From Zhihengliuella halotolerans (GTDB lineage Bacteria; Actinomycetota; Actinomycetes; Actinomycetales; Micrococcaceae): a DNA stretch of 64,000 nt. The notes beneath the pieces were generated by a model. The model was not told the origin of the DNA. It worked only from the letters and a program-made list of their open reading frames with translations, and made no database searches. Below, piece after piece: positions 24,253 to 32,853 of the stretch. Both the position numbers and the translations under genes were made by a program. The DNA lies in the NCBI RefSeq assembly GCF_004217565.1, contig NZ_SHLA01000001.1, positions 2,666,001 through 2,730,000 of the forward strand, given 5' to 3'. Every line of letters begins with the position of its first letter. Positions within the stretch are counted from its first letter, which is position 1.

Positions 24253-25458
24253 TCAAGCGCGGGCGGGCACGGTCGTAGCCGGGGTCTCGGCGAGCCAGGC
24301 GAGGACCGCCTCGCGGTCGCCGTCGAGCCGGGGCGGGGCGCCGTCGTATTCGACGGGCGTGCGGGAGAACGTGGCCGGGTTCCGCACCGTGGGCACGGTC
24401 CGGCCGCTGTGGCCGGTCTCGACCACCGGGGCCAGCCCCAGGGACTCGGCGAACTCGACGCCACCGGCGATCGAGAGGATCGGTGCGCACGGGACGCCCG
24501 CGGCCCGCAGCAGCTCGAACCACTCCGCCGCGACGCGGCGGGCAAGCGCCTCGTTCAGCAGCGGGCGCAGCTCCTCGCGGTTCACGCTGCGGGCGTGCGA
24601 GGTCGCGAAGCGCCCGTCCGCGGCGGCGTCGATGCCGAGCACGGCGCAGAGCCGGGCGAACTGGGCGTCGTTGCCGACCGCGATCACGATCTGCCCGTCG
24701 CGGGCCGGGAACGGCCCGTACGGAAACAGGCTCGGGTGGTCGTTGCCCATCCGGCACGGCACGACGCCGCCGGCGACATAGGCGGATGCCTGGTTGACGA
24801 GCCCGGAGAGCGCGGACGTCAGCAGATCGAACTCCACGTGCTGGCCATGCCCGGAGGCCTGCGCCTCCGTATACGCGGCGAGGGTCCCGACCGCGGCGTG
24901 CAGGCCCGTGATGACGTCGAACAGGGCGACGCCGCCGCGCATCGGCTCCCCGTCCGCCTCGCCCGTGACCGACATGAACCCCGAGGCGGCCTGGGCGAGC
25001 AGGTCGTAGCCGGGCAGCCCGGCTCCCGCCCCGGTGCCGAATCCCGTGATCGACGTGTAGACGAGCGCCGGGTGCCGGGCCGCGAGGGTCTCGAAGTCGA
25101 GCCCGCGCTTGGCCAGCGAGCCGGGCCGGAAGTTCTCGATGAGGATGTCGGCCCGGGAGATGACCGCGTCGAGCACGCGGCGGTCCGCGTCGTCGTCGAA
25201 ATCCAGTGCGATCGAGTGCTTGTTGCGGTTCGCGGCCAGGAAGTACGTGCTCTCGCCGTCGCGCTCGGGCGGGGACCACGCGCGGGTGTCGTCGCCGCCG
25301 CGGCTCTCCACCTTGATTACGGTGGCGCCCATGTCCGCGAGCAGCATCGTCGCGTAGGGTCCGGCGAGGACGCGGCTCAGGTCCGCGACGACGACGCCGG
25401 CGAGCGGTCCCGTGCGCGGCCGGCCGGGGACCGGTGATTCGTCGGTGCTGCGCGGCAT
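24253..25458 (-). CDS. Class III (CaiB/BaiF) CoA-transferase
   Basis: 401 aa. It moves CoA between carboxylic acids; the catalytic Asp is in GYDLLAQA. N-terminal LAGVVVADLSRVLAGPYATMLLADMGATVIKVE and the NRNKHSIALDF block are classical. The start is ATG 25458 with a GGAG leader. Divergent from a glutaryl-CoA dehydrogenase gene, which suggests it activates glutarate (or another C5-C6 dicarboxylate) with succinyl-CoA as the donor. This pairing with a LysR regulator is known for glutarate modules. Cytoplasmic. Confidence 0.9.
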   Translation of the reverse strand: MPRSTDESPVPGRPRTGPLAGVVVADLSRVLAGPYATMLLADMGATVIKVESRGGDDTRAWSPPERDGESTYFLAANRNKHSIALDFDDDADRRVLDAVISRADILIENFRPGSLAKRGLDFETLAARHPALVYTSITGFGTGAGAGLPGYDLLAQAASGFMSVTGEADGEPMRGGVALFDVITGLHAAVGTLAAYTEAQASGHGQHVEFDLLTSALSGLVNQASAYVAGGVVPCRMGNDHPSLFPYGPFPARDGQIVIAVGNDAQFARLCAVLGIDAAADGRFATSHARSVNREELRPLLNEALARRVAAEWFELLRAAGVPCAPILSIAGGVEFAESLGLAPVVETGHSGRTVPTVRNPATFSRTPVEYDGAPPRLDGDREAVLAWLAETPATTVPARA

Positions 25459-25542
25459 CGTCGCTCCTTGGATTGCGGGTGGATCTCCATCGTGACCGAA
25501 AGATCCGTTAAGCTGAAATACCGAATCGAAGGCCGATTGATA

Positions 25543-25561
25543 CCTATGAGACATATATAGG
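25543..25561. promoter_or_regulatory. Candidate LysR operator in the divergent CoA-transferase / dehydrogenase promoter
   Basis: cctat (25543-25547), nine bases, atagg (25557-25561): a dyad of T-N11-A form, the usual LysR box. A TATATA block at 25553-25558 could be the -10 element of the rightward gene. It is in the 177-bp gap between starts 25458 and 25636. Confidence 0.45.
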
Positions 25562-25635
25562 CGTCGCGGTTCCGCCGGGCACCGGCGTGGGAGATGCTTG
25601 CCAGCAGCACCGTTCAGTTCCGAGGAAGGACCCCC

Positions 25636-26844
25636 ATGACCGAGACCGCCCTCGCCGGGTCGCCCCTGGCCGAGATGCTCGAGTGCCCATCACTGTTCAG
25701 CGCCGACGAGCTCGGACTGCGAGATGCGGTGCGCGAGTTCGTCGATCACCGGGTCCGCCCGAACATCGCCGACTGGTACGAGTCGGCCCGATTCCCGGTC
25801 GAGCTCGTGCAGGAATTCGGAGAGCTCGGGCTGCTCGGCATGCACTTGGACGGCTACGGCTGCGCCGGCCGCACCGCCGTCGAGTACGGAATCGCCGCCC
25901 AGGAGCTGGAGGCCGGGGACTCGGGGCTGCGCACGTTCGTCTCCGTCCAGGGGTCGCTCGCGATGACGGCGATCCACCGCCACGGTTCCGAGGAGCAGAA
26001 GGTGCGCTGGCTCCCGTCCATGGCGCGCGGCGAGACGATCGGCTGCTTCGCGCTCACCGAGCCGGAGGCCGGCTCGGACCCCGGGGCGATGACGACGACG
26101 GCCGTCGAGTCCGGCGGCGAGTGGGTCCTCAACGGTTCCAAGCGGTGGATCGGTCTGGCGACGATCGCCGACGTCGCGATCGTCTGGGCCAAGGCTGCCG
26201 TCGACGGCGGGCGGGAGCGGGTGCGCGGGTTCATCATCCCGACGGACACCCCCGGCTTCTCCGCCCGCCCGATCGAGCCGAAGCTGTCGATGCGCGCGTC
26301 GATCCAGTGCGACGTCGAGCTGCAGGGCGTGCGCCTGCCGTACGACGCGATCCTGCCGGAGAACGCCGGACTCGCCGGCCCGCTCGCGTGCCTCGACGAG
26401 GCCCGGTACGGCATCGTCTGGGGCGTCGTCGGCGCCGCACGCGACGCACTGACGCAGGCCGCCGGCTACGCGCAGGAGCGCACGCCGTTCGGCCAGCCGC
26501 TCGCCTCCTACCAGCTCACCCAGCGCAAACTCGTGGACCTGGCCCTCGAGGTGCACAAGGCCCAGCTGCTCGCGATCAATATCGGACGGCTCAAGGACGC
26601 CGGGACGCTGCCGAAGCCGCTGATCTCCGCGGGCAAGCTCAACAACTGCCGCACCGCCATCGAGGTGTGCCGCGAGGCCCGGACAATCCTCGGCGGCAAC
26701 GGCGTCACGCTCGACTACTCGCCGCTGCGGCACGCGAACAACCTCGAATCGGTGCGCACGTACGAGGGCACCGACGAGGTGCACACGCTCATCCTCGGCC
26801 AGCACCTGACCGGGCACAACGCGTTCCGACCGGCCCGGGGGTAG
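25636..26844 (+). CDS. Acyl-CoA dehydrogenase, glutaryl-CoA dehydrogenase-like
   Basis: 402 aa FAD enzyme; the archetype oxidises and decarboxylates glutaryl-CoA to crotonyl-CoA. Evidence: CFALTEPEAGSDPGAM, RTPFGQPLASYQLTQRKL, ARTILGGNGVTLDYSPLRH and the catalytic Glu in VRTYEGTDEVHTLILGQ, which is the GCDH arrangement. ATG 25636 follows GAGGAAGGA. Co-directional with a LysR gene 5 bp downstream and divergent from a class III CoA-transferase, so the module activates and oxidises a dicarboxylate. Confidence 0.92.
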   Translation: MTETALAGSPLAEMLECPSLFSADELGLRDAVREFVDHRVRPNIADWYESARFPVELVQEFGELGLLGMHLDGYGCAGRTAVEYGIAAQELEAGDSGLRTFVSVQGSLAMTAIHRHGSEEQKVRWLPSMARGETIGCFALTEPEAGSDPGAMTTTAVESGGEWVLNGSKRWIGLATIADVAIVWAKAAVDGGRERVRGFIIPTDTPGFSARPIEPKLSMRASIQCDVELQGVRLPYDAILPENAGLAGPLACLDEARYGIVWGVVGAARDALTQAAGYAQERTPFGQPLASYQLTQRKLVDLALEVHKAQLLAINIGRLKDAGTLPKPLISAGKLNNCRTAIEVCREARTILGGNGVTLDYSPLRHANNLESVRTYEGTDEVHTLILGQHLTGHNAFRPARG

Positions 26845-26849
26845 CGCCC

Positions 26850-27764
26850 GTGGAGGTCCATCAGGCGCGGGCCTTCCTCGCGGTCGCCGAGCACCTGCAC
26901 TTCGGCCACGCCGCCGCGGCACTGCACATGGCGCAGCCCCCGTTGAGCCGGCTGATCCGCCGCTTGGAGACCGACCTGGGTGCTGAGCTTTTCGAGCGCA
27001 GCACCCGCCACGTCGCCCTGACCGCGCAGGGCGCGGCCCTCGTCGAGCCCGCGCGCGAACTCGTCCGGCTCTCGGAATCGATGGCCGCCGTCGTGCGCGA
27101 GAGCCTCGACGGGACCACAGGCCGGGTCACGCTCGGGTTCGCGGGCGGTTCCGTGAACGACCTGGTCGGCGACCTCGCCCGCGACGTGCGCGCCCGGAGG
27201 CCGGGGATCGACCTCGAACTGCACAGCGCCCAGTTCTCCCACGTCGGGCTCGAACGGGTGCTGGCCGGCGAGCTCGACGTCGTGCTGGGCCGCTGGGACC
27301 ACCTGCCACCGGCGATCGACTCTCGGCTCGTCGCGACGGAGCGGCTGCTCGTCGCCCTGCCGGAGGGCCACCGGCTCGCCGCCGAGCCGGCCGTCCGGGC
27401 CGAGGACCTCGCCGACGAATCGTGGGTCGTCCTACCCGGCGGGGCTCGCGGGACCCTGACCAACCGGATGCACACGCTCGCGCTCAACTCCGGGTTCGCG
27501 CCGAAGAACCTGCAGACCGCACCCGACTCGTGGACCATCATGGTCCTCGTCGGCGCCCGGATGGGTGTCTCGCTCACGCTCTCGAGCGTCCGCGAGCACA
27601 CGCCGGCGCCCGGCGTCGTGTTCCGCCCCCTCGCACCGGAGCCGGATCCGGTCGAGGTGCGGATGATCTGGCGGCGCGGAGACCGTAGCGCCGCGCTGGC
27701 CGCCGTCGTGGACATCTCACGAACGACGCTGCCGGACCCTGCCCCATCAGGAGGAACACCATGA
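26850..27764 (+). CDS. LysR family transcriptional regulator
   Basis: 304 aa, GTG start at 26850. N-terminal HTH (FLAVAEHLHFGHAAAALHMAQPPLSRLIRRLE) followed by a periplasmic-binding-protein-like effector domain (GRVTLGFAGGSVNDL onwards). Placed directly behind the dehydrogenase gene and overlapping the nitrilase gene by 4 bp, so it is co-transcribed with its probable targets. It likely senses an intermediate of the dicarboxylate or nitrile/amide pathway and acts at the dyad at 25543-25561. The open frame extends upstream of 26850 only as the antisense-free shadow of the dehydrogenase gene. Confidence 0.9.
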   Translation: MEVHQARAFLAVAEHLHFGHAAAALHMAQPPLSRLIRRLETDLGAELFERSTRHVALTAQGAALVEPARELVRLSESMAAVVRESLDGTTGRVTLGFAGGSVNDLVGDLARDVRARRPGIDLELHSAQFSHVGLERVLAGELDVVLGRWDHLPPAIDSRLVATERLLVALPEGHRLAAEPAVRAEDLADESWVVLPGGARGTLTNRMHTLALNSGFAPKNLQTAPDSWTIMVLVGARMGVSLTLSSVREHTPAPGVVFRPLAPEPDPVEVRMIWRRGDRSAALAAVVDISRTTLPDPAPSGGTP

Positions 27765-28555
27765 AAATCGCCCTCGCCCAGATCCTCAGCTCGTCCAGCC
27801 CGACCGAGAACCTCGAGATCGTCGCCGAACGCGCCCGCGAGGCCCAAGCCGCCGGCGCAGAGCTCGTGATCTTCCCCGAAGCTGTGATGACGGCCTTCGA
27901 CAACAACCTGAACGCGGTCGCCGAACCCCTCGACGGCCCCTGGGCCGAGCGCGTGCGCGAGATCGCCCGCGAGGTCGGCATCGCCGTCGTCGTCGGTATG
28001 TTCACTCCCGGCGACGGGCAGCGGATCCGGAACACGCTCCTCGCCACCGGCAACGGCCTCGAAGCGTCCTACGACAAGATCCACCTTTTCGACGCGTTCG
28101 GCTTCAGGGAATCCGACGCCGTCGCCCCCGGCGAGACGCCCACGACGTTCGCGTACGGCGGCCTGACGTTCGGCCTCGCCACGTGCTACGACGTGCGTTT
28201 CCCCGCGCTCTTCAGCGCCAACGCGCGCGCCGGGGCGCAGGTGCAGATCGTGTGCGCTTCGTGGGGCGACGGTCCCGGCAAGGCCCGCCAGTGGGACCTG
28301 CTGACCACGGCCCGCGCGCTCGACAGCACCTCCTACGTGCTGGCCTGCGGGCAGGCGGATCCGGCGTCGCGCGGCATCGTCGTCTCGGACGCGACGCCCC
28401 TGGGCATCGGCCGCTCCGCGGCGATCGACCCCAAAGGCGAGGTCATCGAGCGGCTCGACGGCGCCGAGGGCCTGCTCATCGTGGACGTCGACGCCGCACA
28501 GGTCGAAGCGGCCCGCGCCGCCATCCCGGTGCTGGCCAACGCCCGCCTCGGCTGA
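27761..28555 (+). CDS. Carbon-nitrogen hydrolase (nitrilase superfamily)
   Basis: 264 aa. The Glu-Lys-Cys triad is complete: VIFPEAVM (Glu about 39), YDKIHLFD (Lys about 106) and ATCYDVRFP (Cys about 142). The arrangement KIHLFDAFGFRESD and the CYDVRFP motif favour an omega-amidase or carbamoylase-type amidase over a true nitrilase. ATG 27761 overlaps the LysR stop as ATGA. In this context it may hydrolyse an omega-amide such as glutaramate to the dicarboxylate that the CoA-transferase and dehydrogenase then process; that link is inference. Confidence 0.9.
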   Translation: MKIALAQILSSSSPTENLEIVAERAREAQAAGAELVIFPEAVMTAFDNNLNAVAEPLDGPWAERVREIAREVGIAVVVGMFTPGDGQRIRNTLLATGNGLEASYDKIHLFDAFGFRESDAVAPGETPTTFAYGGLTFGLATCYDVRFPALFSANARAGAQVQIVCASWGDGPGKARQWDLLTTARALDSTSYVLACGQADPASRGIVVSDATPLGIGRSAAIDPKGEVIERLDGAEGLLIVDVDAAQVEAARAAIPVLANARLG

Positions 28556-28562
28556 GCTCGGG

Positions 28563-28578
28563 CGCGGCCGATCGGCCG
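28563..28578. terminator. Short GC palindrome after the amidase gene
   Basis: gcggcc-gatc-ggccgc at 28563-28578, seven bases after the stop codon at 28555. A small terminator-like hairpin with a 4-nt loop and no T-run. Confidence 0.4.
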
Positions 28579-28702
28579 CAATCTTCGGGCGGCGAGAAGA
28601 GGCCGCTTCGAGGAAATCTCGGGCGGCTCTGTCACAACTCCTGCACTCGGGACACTAAGCAGGTGGAGGTGTTCAGTGACGACACGAGAAAAGGAAGCGG
28701 CC

Positions 28703-29245
28703 ATGACTTCCGACGAGGAGGCCTTCAGGCGAATGGTCCGAGGGAGCGAGGCGGCGTTCGCCGAGCTCTTCGACCGGCACTCGGGCGCCGTCTACCGGTA
28801 CTCCTGGGGGCTCGCCGAATCGCGCGACGAGGTGGCGGACATCGTCCAGGAGACCTTCCTGGTGCTCTGGCGCCGGCGCAAGGAGATCCGTCTGGCCGGA
28901 CACTCGGTACTCCCCTGGCTGCTCGTCTGCTGCCGGAATACCGCCTACAACCACAACCGGGCACGACGACGCTCACCCGCCGGGGAGCTGACCGAACCGA
29001 AACCGGGGACGCACGCCTGGCACCGCCGCGTCGAGCAGGAACAGGCGGTCGAGGAGCTCGCCTGGGTCCGCGAGGAGATCGCCGCCCTGCCGGATACCGA
29101 ACGCAGGCTGTGCGACCTCTGCCTGATCGAGGGGCTGAGCTACGACGAGGCCGCGTCCGCGCTGGGCATCAGCCCGTCGGCCGCCCGCAAACGCATCCAA
29201 CGAGCGCGCGGCAAGCTGCGCGCCGCCAAGACCGCCAACCTGTAA
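28703..29245 (+). CDS. RNA polymerase sigma factor, sigma-70/ECF type
   Basis: 180 aa, two-domain extracytoplasmic-function type sigma factor. Region 2 at about 15-80 (FAELFDRHSGAVYRYSWGLAESRDEVADIVQETFLVLWRRR) binds the -10 element. Region 4 at about 115-170 (LPDTERRLCDLCLIEGLSYDEAASALGISPSAARKRIQRARGKL) binds the -35 element. ATG 28703 follows AAAAGGAAG; a GTG at 28676 lies in frame but would put a Shine-Dalgarno inside the gene. Followed 10 bp later by a gene for a small single-pass membrane protein, the usual place of an anti-sigma factor. Confidence 0.92.
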   Translation: MTSDEEAFRRMVRGSEAAFAELFDRHSGAVYRYSWGLAESRDEVADIVQETFLVLWRRRKEIRLAGHSVLPWLLVCCRNTAYNHNRARRRSPAGELTEPKPGTHAWHRRVEQEQAVEELAWVREEIAALPDTERRLCDLCLIEGLSYDEAASALGISPSAARKRIQRARGKLRAAKTANL

Positions 29246-29255
29246 GGAGTTCGCC

Positions 29256-29681
29256 ATGCCCATCAATTACGGCCCACCCGCGAATCCGCAGATCGACGAA
29301 GAGCTCCGCCCCGTCCGGACGACCCTGCTCCGCCGCATCAGCCGCCGCAGGAACCTCAAGCGCGCCTCCCTGTCAGCGGCCGCGGTGGCCGCTCTGTCCC
29401 TGGGCGGGGTTTCGGTGGCCACCGGCTTCGACCGGGAAGCCGACCAAGTGACGGCCGAGTTCATTACCAAGCCCCAGTACGTGGAGCAGTTCGCAGAGTG
29501 CATGAAAGCACTTGGTTGGGACCCACTCTGGGGAAGCTCGGACCCCGAAGCGCCGGCCGACGTACCGGCCGTGCACTTCACCTACCCCGGGTCCGTGAAC
29601 GTCGAGATCGGCGAAGACGCCCGGGCCTGCCGCGCGATTCTCTCCCGTCAAGTCGGCGAACCGATCACGCCGGACTTTTGA
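29256..29681 (+). CDS. Small single-pass membrane protein next to the sigma factor
   Basis: 141 aa. Residues 1-36 are basic and cytosolic (LLRRISRRRNLKR), 37-55 are hydrophobic (ASLSAAAVAALSLGGVSVA), and about 85 extracytoplasmic residues with two Cys (FAECMKALGW, ARACRAIL) may form a disulphide. It has no zinc-binding HxxxCxxC motif of the classical ZAS anti-sigma domain. Position in the sigma operon suggests an anti-sigma or sensor protein, but no family was recognised. Leader AAGGAG, ATG 29256; it ends in a TGATG overlap with a short ORF. Confidence 0.75.
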   Translation: MPINYGPPANPQIDEELRPVRTTLLRRISRRRNLKRASLSAAAVAALSLGGVSVATGFDREADQVTAEFITKPQYVEQFAECMKALGWDPLWGSSDPEAPADVPAVHFTYPGSVNVEIGEDARACRAILSRQVGEPITPDF

Positions 29682-29869
29682 TGAGCCATCCGGACCAACC
29701 CTGGCAGGAGAGTCGCAGGGACGCCCGTGCCATGCCGGCGGTCCCGAACCACCCGGAGACGACGGCGGCCCGGCAGCAACCACCGCCGCCGTCGCTCTCC
29801 GGCGAGCAGCTGGACGCGGCCCGCCGGCTCGCGCAACGGATCGTCGCGGAGCACGGCAGGCCGCGCTGA
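29681..29869 (+). CDS. Short hypothetical protein in the sigma operon
   Basis: 62 aa, starting at ATG 29681 that overlaps the previous stop by one base (TGATG), so re-initiation is likely. It is Pro/Gln/Arg-rich, with one predicted helix near the end (GEQLDAARRLAQRIVAEHG). No known family. The precise coupling is the main argument for its reality. Confidence 0.45.
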   Translation: MSHPDQPWQESRRDARAMPAVPNHPETTAARQQPPPPSLSGEQLDAARRLAQRIVAEHGRPR

Positions 29870-29878
29870 GACGGAACC

Positions 29879-30808
29879 TCAGCCGTTGAAGGTGGCGCCG
29901 CCGTCGTTCGAGTGCACGACGGCGGTGCCCACCGCCGCCCACACGTGCAGGTCGCCCTCGCGCACCGCGGCGGCGATCGCGCCGGGTTCCTCCCCGGCGT
30001 TTCCGGCGGCCTTCCAGCTCATCCCGGCGTCCTCGCTGACGTGGATGACGCCGTCCGGGGCGATCCCGACGGCCGTGTCCGCGTCGCCGAACGCGATGTA
30101 CTGCAACAGTGGGCCGCCGGACGGTTCGGCCCACGTCTTCCCGGCGTCCGCGGAGCGCCACAGGCCCTCCTGAGTGGTGGCCAGAACAGTGTCGCCGTCG
30201 GGGTGGCCGGCGAGCGCGAACGCGTCCGGGCCCGCGATTTCCTCCCACTCCTGCCCGTCCTCGCTGCGTACGAGCGCGCCGTCGAAGCCCACCACCGCGT
30301 CGGCGGCCGCGGTCAGGGCGTGGAAGTCGGACTGTCCGGTGCGCGAGAGCGGCTCCCACGTGGCGCCGTCGTCGTCCGAGCGCAGCAGGCCGACCGGGTC
30401 CGGCAGGTCCGTGCCCGCACCCGGGTGGCCGGACGCGTAAAGCGCGTCGCCCCCGGCAGCAAAGCCCATCAGGTCGATGAGCGGGCCCCTGGGCTCGGGG
30501 CCGTTGCCGTCGGGCATGAGCCCGTCGGCGCCGACCCCGTCGATCCCGGAGACGAAGAGTCCGTGATGGCTCGCGATGAGCAGGTCGTCTCCGTCGGCGT
30601 GCAGGCCGTGGATGTGCCCGAAATCGGCCGGGCCGCGCTCGTCGGCATCGTCGGAGTCAACGTCGCCCGTTCCGGCCGGCGCGCTGGCCTTTGGCGCAGA
30701 TTCGCTGACCGGCGGGATCGGGTCCCCCGTGGGCGAGCAGGCGGACAGCAGGACGGCGAGCAGTGCGGCCGGCGCCAGAGCGCGGGCAGCGGAGAATGGG
30801 GTTTTCAC
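29879..30808 (-). CDS. Exported lipoprotein, F510_1955-like beta-propeller / BNR-repeat protein
   Basis: 309 aa. Signal peptide with lipobox LLSAC, a Thr/Ala/Asp-rich linker, then repeated blocks of the Asp-box type (SDDDGATWEPL, SEDGQEWEEI, SADAGKTWAEP, SEDAGMSWKAA, SNDGGATFNG), which build a six- or seven-bladed propeller. The opening FGHIHGLHADGDDLLIASHHGLF is the signature of this family, often found with copper-handling genes in actinobacteria; catalytic sialidase residues are not expected. GTG start with AAGGAA leader. Downstream of a DUF6153 gene on the same strand. Confidence 0.85.
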   Translation of the reverse strand: MKTPFSAARALAPAALLAVLLSACSPTGDPIPPVSESAPKASAPAGTGDVDSDDADERGPADFGHIHGLHADGDDLLIASHHGLFVSGIDGVGADGLMPDGNGPEPRGPLIDLMGFAAGGDALYASGHPGAGTDLPDPVGLLRSDDDGATWEPLSRTGQSDFHALTAAADAVVGFDGALVRSEDGQEWEEIAGPDAFALAGHPDGDTVLATTQEGLWRSADAGKTWAEPSGGPLLQYIAFGDADTAVGIAPDGVIHVSEDAGMSWKAAGNAGEEPGAIAAAVREGDLHVWAAVGTAVVHSNDGGATFNG

Positions 30809-30878
30809 AGGTGTTCCTTGTCGTAGATCCGGTGTGGGAGTGCTCTACCGCCCGCGTCGCGGGCGGCGGGCTTCCGGT

Positions 30879-31283
30879 CTACGTCCGGCTGATGCAGAGG
30901 ACGGCCAACGACGGCGGCCGCGGTACGGCTGGCGTCGGCCACCACGTGCGCGGCGGTGCCTGGACGCGCAGCCTTGGCAACAGGGATCGCGACGGCCGGG
31001 CCAGGGCGATCGCGCCGATCGCGGCCGTAGCCGCCATCGCGCACATCAGGGCGCCGGCCGAGGCCTCCGAGGAGCACCCGTGCCCGCACCCGGCCTCCCC
31101 CGCGGTCGCCGGGGCGGCGAGCGGCGGGTGGGCGGCGCCGTCGTGCTGCGAGACGGCGAGGGCGCGCGGGGCCTCTGACGGAGCACCACCTGCGGAGAGC
31201 GCGTGCGAGAAACACGCGACGAGCACCGCGGCCAGGAGGCAGGCCAGCGTCAGCAGGCGCCGGCGGCGCCGGACGTGCGGCAT
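30879..31283 (-). CDS. DUF6153-like membrane protein
   Basis: 134 aa. An N-terminal hydrophobic segment (LLTLACLLAAVLVACFSHAL), a His/Cys-containing loop (GEAGCGHGCSSEAS), a second segment (AGALMCAMAATAAIGAIALA) and the ending PPSLAVLCISRT are the marks of DUF6153. The CGHGC loop could bind metal. Leader GGGGAGG. It is 70 bp upstream of the lipoprotein gene and probably co-transcribed with it. The role is unknown; a metal-related envelope function is plausible. Confidence 0.75.
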   Translation of the reverse strand: MPHVRRRRRLLTLACLLAAVLVACFSHALSAGGAPSEAPRALAVSQHDGAAHPPLAAPATAGEAGCGHGCSSEASAGALMCAMAATAAIGAIALARPSRSLLPRLRVQAPPRTWWPTPAVPRPPSLAVLCISRT

Positions 31284-31314
31284 GAAGGCCTCCCCTCGCG
31301 GTGTCGGGTCGATC

Positions 31315-32853
31315 CTACCGCTCGAGCTTGGTGGCGAGCTCCTTCTCCTCGACGAAGCACAGCAGCACGAACGCCACGATCGCCAGCGGCGCGATCCACA
31401 GGTACAGCGGGATGAGCGCGTGGTTGTAGGCCTCGATGATGAGCGTGTGCAGCGGCTCCGGCAGGCTCGCGACGAGCGCGGGCGTCAGCGAGTTCCCCGA
31501 GGCGCCGGCCGCGGCCGCGTCGGCCGGGAGCGTGCTGGTCAGCTCGCTCGTCAGGCGGCTGGCGAAGAGGGAGCCGACAACCGCCGCGCCGAGCGTCGCG
31601 CCGACCTGACGGAAGTAGTTCGACGACGCCGTCGCGGTGCCCACGAAGCGCAGCGGGAAGGAGTTCTGCGCGACCAGGGTCAGGTTCTGCATCGTCGCGC
31701 CGAGGCCGACGCCCATGACGCCCAGGTACACGCAGATCAGGTAGACGGCCGTGTCGGCGTGGATCGTCGACAGGCCGGCGAGGCCGGCGCCGAGGATGAG
31801 CGTGCCGGCGAGCATGATGCGCTTGTAGCGTCCCGTCGCGGTGACCCGGCGGCCCATGGTGATCGACGTCGCGAGCATGCAGCCCATCATGGGGATCATC
31901 AGCAGGCCGGCCTCGGTCGGCCCGAATCCGGTAACCATCTGCAGGTAGGTGGGCATGTAGCCCAGGGCGCCGAACATCATGACGCCGACGGCGAGGCCGG
32001 CCACCGTGGTGAGGTTGAAGTTGCGGTTCTTGAACAGCTTCAGCGGCAGGACGGGCTCGGCCGCGCGGGATTCGACCCACACGAACAGCACCGCGCCGAC
32101 GACGGCCGCCGCCCCGAGGGTGAGGATCACCGGGCCGTCCCACGGGAAGGTGTTGCCACCCCACGTCGCGACGAGCACGATCGCGCTCGTCGTCGCGGCC
32201 AGCAGCCCCATGCCGAGGTAGTCGATGCGGCCGCGGCCCTCACTCGACGGCTTGGGCAGGTGGATCAGCAGCGCAGCGGCGACGATGGCCAGCGCGCCGA
32301 GCGGGACGTTCATCCAGAACGCCCAGCGCCACCCCGGCCCCTCGGTCAGCCAGCCGCCGAGCAGCGGGCCCGCGACGGAGGAGACGGCGAAGACTCCGCC
32401 CATCACGCCCATGTACTTGCCGCGCTCGCGGGCGGGGACGACGTCGGCGATGATCGCCTGCGAGAGGATGATGAGGCCGCCGCCACCGATGCCCTGGATC
32501 GCACGGGCGGCGATGAGCAGGTCCATGTCGGCCGCGAGCGCGCCGACGATGGAGCCGGCCACGAACACGGATATCGCCCCGACGAGCAGGAACTTGCGCC
32601 CGAACATGTCGCCGAGCTTGCCGTAGACGGGCATCATCACGGTGGAGGCCAGAATGTACGCGGTGATGACCCAGGCCATGTGCTCGACGCCGTTGAGCTC
32701 GCCGACCATCGTGGGCAGCGCCGTCGAGAGGACTGTCTGGTTCAGGGAGGCGAGCAGCATCGAGACGATGAGCGCACCGAAGATCATCCCGAGGTGCTGC
32801 CGGGGTTCGCGCGGCGCTGGCGCCGCCGTCTTGTTATCGGGTGGAGTGCTCAT
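31315..32853 (-). CDS. MFS transporter, DHA2 family (EmrB/QacA type)
   Basis: 512 aa, 14 predicted membrane segments. Motif A GKLGDMFGRKFLL, motif C-like GGVFAVSSVAGPLLGGWL and QGIGGGGLI are present, as in proton-driven multidrug exporters. The ATG overlaps the TetR stop as ATGA: repressor first, pump second in one operon read leftwards. A drug or antiseptic export role is expected. Confidence 0.93.
   Translation of the reverse strand: MSTPPDNKTAAPAPREPRQHLGMIFGALIVSMLLASLNQTVLSTALPTMVGELNGVEHMAWVITAYILASTVMMPVYGKLGDMFGRKFLLVGAISVFVAGSIVGALAADMDLLIAARAIQGIGGGGLIILSQAIIADVVPARERGKYMGVMGGVFAVSSVAGPLLGGWLTEGPGWRWAFWMNVPLGALAIVAAALLIHLPKPSSEGRGRIDYLGMGLLAATTSAIVLVATWGGNTFPWDGPVILTLGAAAVVGAVLFVWVESRAAEPVLPLKLFKNRNFNLTTVAGLAVGVMMFGALGYMPTYLQMVTGFGPTEAGLLMIPMMGCMLATSITMGRRVTATGRYKRIMLAGTLILGAGLAGLSTIHADTAVYLICVYLGVMGVGLGATMQNLTLVAQNSFPLRFVGTATASSNYFRQVGATLGAAVVGSLFASRLTSELTSTLPADAAAAGASGNSLTPALVASLPEPLHTLIIEAYNHALIPLYLWIAPLAIVAFVLLCFVEEKELATKLER

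Noticed and set aside
25587-26849. Extension of the LysR frame upstream through the dehydrogenase gene
   Set aside because: The LysR HTH begins at the GTG at 26850; the upstream part is an Arg-rich out-of-frame reading of the GCDH-like gene.
28563-28578. GC palindrome as regulator site for the sigma gene
   Set aside because: It lies directly behind the amidase stop and 125 bp from the sigma gene, so a terminator is the simpler reading.
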